NCBI RefSeq assembly: GCF_003464595.1
Contig: NZ_QRZF01000008.1
Location: forward strand, 174,089-238,088
Reading direction: 5' to 3'
Source of the DNA: Bacteroides intestinalis
GTDB taxonomy: Bacteria > Bacteroidota > Bacteroidia > Bacteroidales > Bacteroidaceae
Length of the DNA stretch: 64,000 nt
Made by a program: the position numbers and the translations under genes. Shown piece by piece: positions 61,974 to 64,000 of the stretch. The notes below the pieces were generated by a model. It was given only the letters and a program-made list of their open reading frames with translations, did no database searches and had not been told where the DNA came from. Position 1 is the stretch's first letter. Each line of letters opens with the position of its first letter.

Positions 61974-62744
61974 ATGAAGATGAAATTTTCTCTTGTCACT
62001 GTTACTTTTAATAGTGGCAGAACACTTCGTGACACAATTCAATCTGTACTCATTCAGACTTATCCAGCTATAGAATATATTATAGTTGATGGCCTGTCAA
62101 AAGATAATACAATAGATGTTATTAAGGAATATGAACCTCTGTTTGATGGTCGTATGAAGTGGATTAGTGAGAAAGACAAGGGGCTTTACGATGCTATGAA
62201 TAAAGGTATCCGTATGGCTACAGGAGATATTGTTGGCATCATTAATTCTGATGATTTTTATCATCGGAGAGACACTATTTCAAGGATTGCAGAGGCTTTT
62301 CGGAACAAAGAAATACAGGCTATTTATGGGGATGTCCGTTTTGTAAATCCAGGTAATTTGGATAAAACAGTGCGCTACTATTCTTCTGCTAATTTTTCAC
62401 CAGGGCGTTTTCGCTATGGTTTTATGCCTGCTCATCCTACCTTTTTTACTTATCGGAAATACTTTGAAGAGTTTGGATATTATAAAACTGATTATCATAT
62501 TGCAGCGGATTATGAATTATTGATTCGTTTTTTGTATACTCATCAATTGAAAACTGAATATCTCCCATTAGATTTTATGAAAATGAGAACAGGTGGTACA
62601 AGTACTGCCTCTATAAAGAGTAATATTTTACTAAATAAGGAAATCGTTCGTGCATGTAGTGAAAATGAGATTTGGACATGCATGCCATTGCTGTTTCTAA
62701 AATATTTTATAAAAGTGTTTGAATTGTTTTTAACGAAAGAATAA
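61974..62744 (+). CDS. Glycosyltransferase family 2 (WcaA/WcaE-like)
   Basis: A 256-aa GT2 enzyme of the type found in colanic-acid-like loci. Motifs are [76 protein letters not shown] (DxD as SDD) and [21 protein letters not shown]. The [11 protein letters not shown] stretch is a mark of this subfamily. Its TAA overlaps the gmd ATG by one base. Confidence 0.9.
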   Translation: MKMKFSLVTVTFNSGRTLRDTIQSVLIQTYPAIEYIIVDGLSKDNTIDVIKEYEPLFDGRMKWISEKDKGLYDAMNKGIRMATGDIVGIINSDDFYHRRDTISRIAEAFRNKEIQAIYGDVRFVNPGNLDKTVRYYSSANFSPGRFRYGFMPAHPTFFTYRKYFEEFGYYKTDYHIAADYELLIRFLYTHQLKTEYLPLDFMKMRTGGTSTASIKSNILLNKEIVRACSENEIWTCMPLLFLKYFIKVFELFLTKE

Positions 62745-63826
62745 TGAAAAAAGTAGCATTACTAACTGGAATCACTGGTCAGGATGGTTCCTTTCTTGCC
62801 GAGTTTTTAATAGAAAAAGGGTACGAAGTTCACGGTATCCTCCGTCGTTCGTCTTCATTCAATACTGGTCGTATCGAACATCTATATCTGGACGAATGGG
62901 TACGTGACATGAAGCAACGACGTTTGGTTAATCTTCATTATGGTGATATGACGGATAGTAGTTCTCTAATTCGCATTATTCAGCAGGTACAACCAGATGA
63001 AATTTATAACCTTGCTGCTCAGAGTCATGTGAAAGTATCTTTCGATGTTCCTGAATATACCGCCGAAGCGGATGCAGTTGGAACACTTCGTATGCTGGAG
63101 GCTGTTCGTATTCTTGGTTTGGAGAAGAAGACTAAGATTTATCAGGCTTCTACATCGGAACTTTATGGTAAAGTTCAGGAAATTCCCCAAAAAGAGACTA
63201 CCCCCTTTTATCCTCGTAGCCCATACGGTGTAGCGAAACAATATGGCTTCTGGATAACCAAGAATTACCGTGAGAGTTATGATATGTTTGCAGTGAACGG
63301 TATTCTTTTTAACCATGAAAGTGAACGTCGTGGAGAGACTTTTGTAACCCGTAAGATTACCCTTGCTGCTGCCCGTATAGCTCAAGGCTTCCAAGATAAG
63401 CTGTATTTAGGTAATCTGGATGCCCGCCGTGACTGGGGATATGCAAAGGATTATGTGGAATGCATGTGGCTGATTCTTCAGCATGATACCCCTGAGGATT
63501 TTGTAATTGCTACAGGTGAAATGCATACTGTTCGTGAATTTGCTACGCTTGCCTTTAAGGAAGTAGGTATTGAACTTTGTTGGAAAGGTGAGGGCGTTAA
63601 TGAAAAAGGCGTTGATTCGAAGACCGATAAGGTTCTTGTTGAGGTTGATCCTAAGTATTTTCGTCCTTGTGAAGTGGAACAACTATTGGGTGATCCGACA
63701 AAAGCAAAGACTCTGCTTGGTTGGAATCCAACGAAGACCAGTTTTCCTGAATTGGTGAGAATTATGGTGGCACATGATATGCGTTTTGTAAGGAAACTAT
63801 ATCTCAAATCACAGATAACGGAATAA
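62744..63826 (+). CDS. gmd: GDP-mannose 4,6-dehydratase
   Basis: A 360-aa SDR enzyme that makes GDP-4-keto-6-deoxy-mannose, the precursor of GDP-L-fucose and related sugars. The Rossmann motif is [21 protein letters not shown]-specific segments are [65 protein letters not shown] and [12 protein letters not shown] (Tyr-x3-Lys), and [19 protein letters not shown]. The length and residues are normal. The next gene at 63834 is an epimerase/reductase that probably completes the deoxysugar pathway. Confidence 0.95.
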   Translation: MKKVALLTGITGQDGSFLAEFLIEKGYEVHGILRRSSSFNTGRIEHLYLDEWVRDMKQRRLVNLHYGDMTDSSSLIRIIQQVQPDEIYNLAAQSHVKVSFDVPEYTAEADAVGTLRMLEAVRILGLEKKTKIYQASTSELYGKVQEIPQKETTPFYPRSPYGVAKQYGFWITKNYRESYDMFAVNGILFNHESERRGETFVTRKITLAAARIAQGFQDKLYLGNLDARRDWGYAKDYVECMWLILQHDTPEDFVIATGEMHTVREFATLAFKEVGIELCWKGEGVNEKGVDSKTDKVLVEVDPKYFRPCEVEQLLGDPTKAKTLLGWNPTKTSFPELVRIMVAHDMRFVRKLYLKSQITE

Positions 63827-63833
63827 ATCTTCC

Positions 63834-64000
63834 ATGAATATACTTATAACAGGAATTCATGGTTTCGTGGGTTTCAACCTTGTTGTTGCCTTAAAAGAGC
63901 GTCATATTCTTTATGGTCTCGATATCGTCGCTCCTGAAAAGGAGGGAGTAGTGAAGACTTTTGCTTGGGAAGATATTGAATCAACTTCTTTTCCAATGCA
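63834..64000 (+). CDS. NAD-dependent epimerase/dehydratase, cut by window end
   Basis: The first 55 codons of an SDR protein that runs off the window. It starts with MNILITGIHGFVGFNLVVAL, a Rossmann GxxGFVG motif. It lies 7 bp after gmd, so a role in reducing or epimerising GDP-4-keto-6-deoxy-mannose (towards fucose, rhamnose or 6-deoxytalose) is likely. The visible part does not match the usual GDP-fucose synthase start, so the exact product is open. Confidence 0.8.
   Translation, partial: MNILITGIHGFVGFNLVVALKERHILYGLDIVAPEKEGVVKTFAWEDIESTSFPM

Noticed and set aside
62966..63394. A 142-codon antisense frame inside gmd
   Set aside because: The sense strand encodes a complete GDP-mannose dehydratase; the antisense product has no features.

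Overview
The window is chromosomal DNA from a gut Bacteroides (Bacteroidales). The evidence is a hybrid two-component regulator beside a SusC/SusD pair, several -7 boxes of the form TAnnTTTG, lipoprotein signals with a Cys followed by acidic residues, GLPGLI and BACON proteins, and a capsule locus headed by UpxY and UpxZ.

Layout. 1-12317 is an arabinose-polymer utilisation locus: hybrid sensor/regulator (split by a frameshift), SusC-like transporter, SusD-like lipoprotein, GH43-like lipoprotein and a GH51 arabinofuranosidase. 12387-15479 holds a tRNA-Ala(GGC) on the minus strand, then a DUF4286 gene, ruvC and a pullulanase. 15593-28842 is mostly housekeeping and envelope: a DoxD/DoxA fusion, a tandem ABC ATPase, a membrane TPR regulator with two propeller lipoproteins, DedA, a DUF47/Pit phosphate transporter pair, a TalC-type aldolase, an LtaS-like sulfatase and a PAP2 phosphatase. 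28844-34900 is a module of an outer-membrane barrel and a GLPGLI protein, divergent from a histidine kinase/response regulator pair. 34909-42477 has orphan lipoproteins (including a BACON-SusD fusion), a mechanosensitive channel, an endonuclease/exonuclease/phosphatase and a beta-helix lipoprotein.

42572-64000 is an accessory capsular polysaccharide region. It opens with a broken KilA-N gene and a DNA segment bounded by 18-bp perfect inverted repeats 171 bp apart. This has the architecture of the phase-variable invertible promoters of Bacteroides capsule loci, and the only good promoter inside it points away from upxY, so the locus looks OFF here. After upxY/upxZ come about 8 kb of mainly opposing-strand genes: amidase, a 34-aa smalltalk peptide, an HU-like protein and a primase-helicase, plus DUF4248 on the plus strand. 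An IS66 element splits a further gene, and a frameshifted HTH gene lies next to a 22-bp palindrome. The capsule genes proper then run on the plus strand with tight overlaps: Wzx flippase, GT2, F420-hydrogenase-beta-like Fe-S protein, pyruvyl transferase, GT4, EpsG-like polymerase, three GT2s, gmd, and a truncated epimerase at the window edge.

Four genes between 42.5 and 53 kb or at the left edge carry simple lesions: a one-base frameshift in the hybrid regulator, an in-frame amber codon in KilA-N, the IS66 insertion, and a one-base frameshift in the HTH gene. All calls come from reading the sequence; no database search was run.
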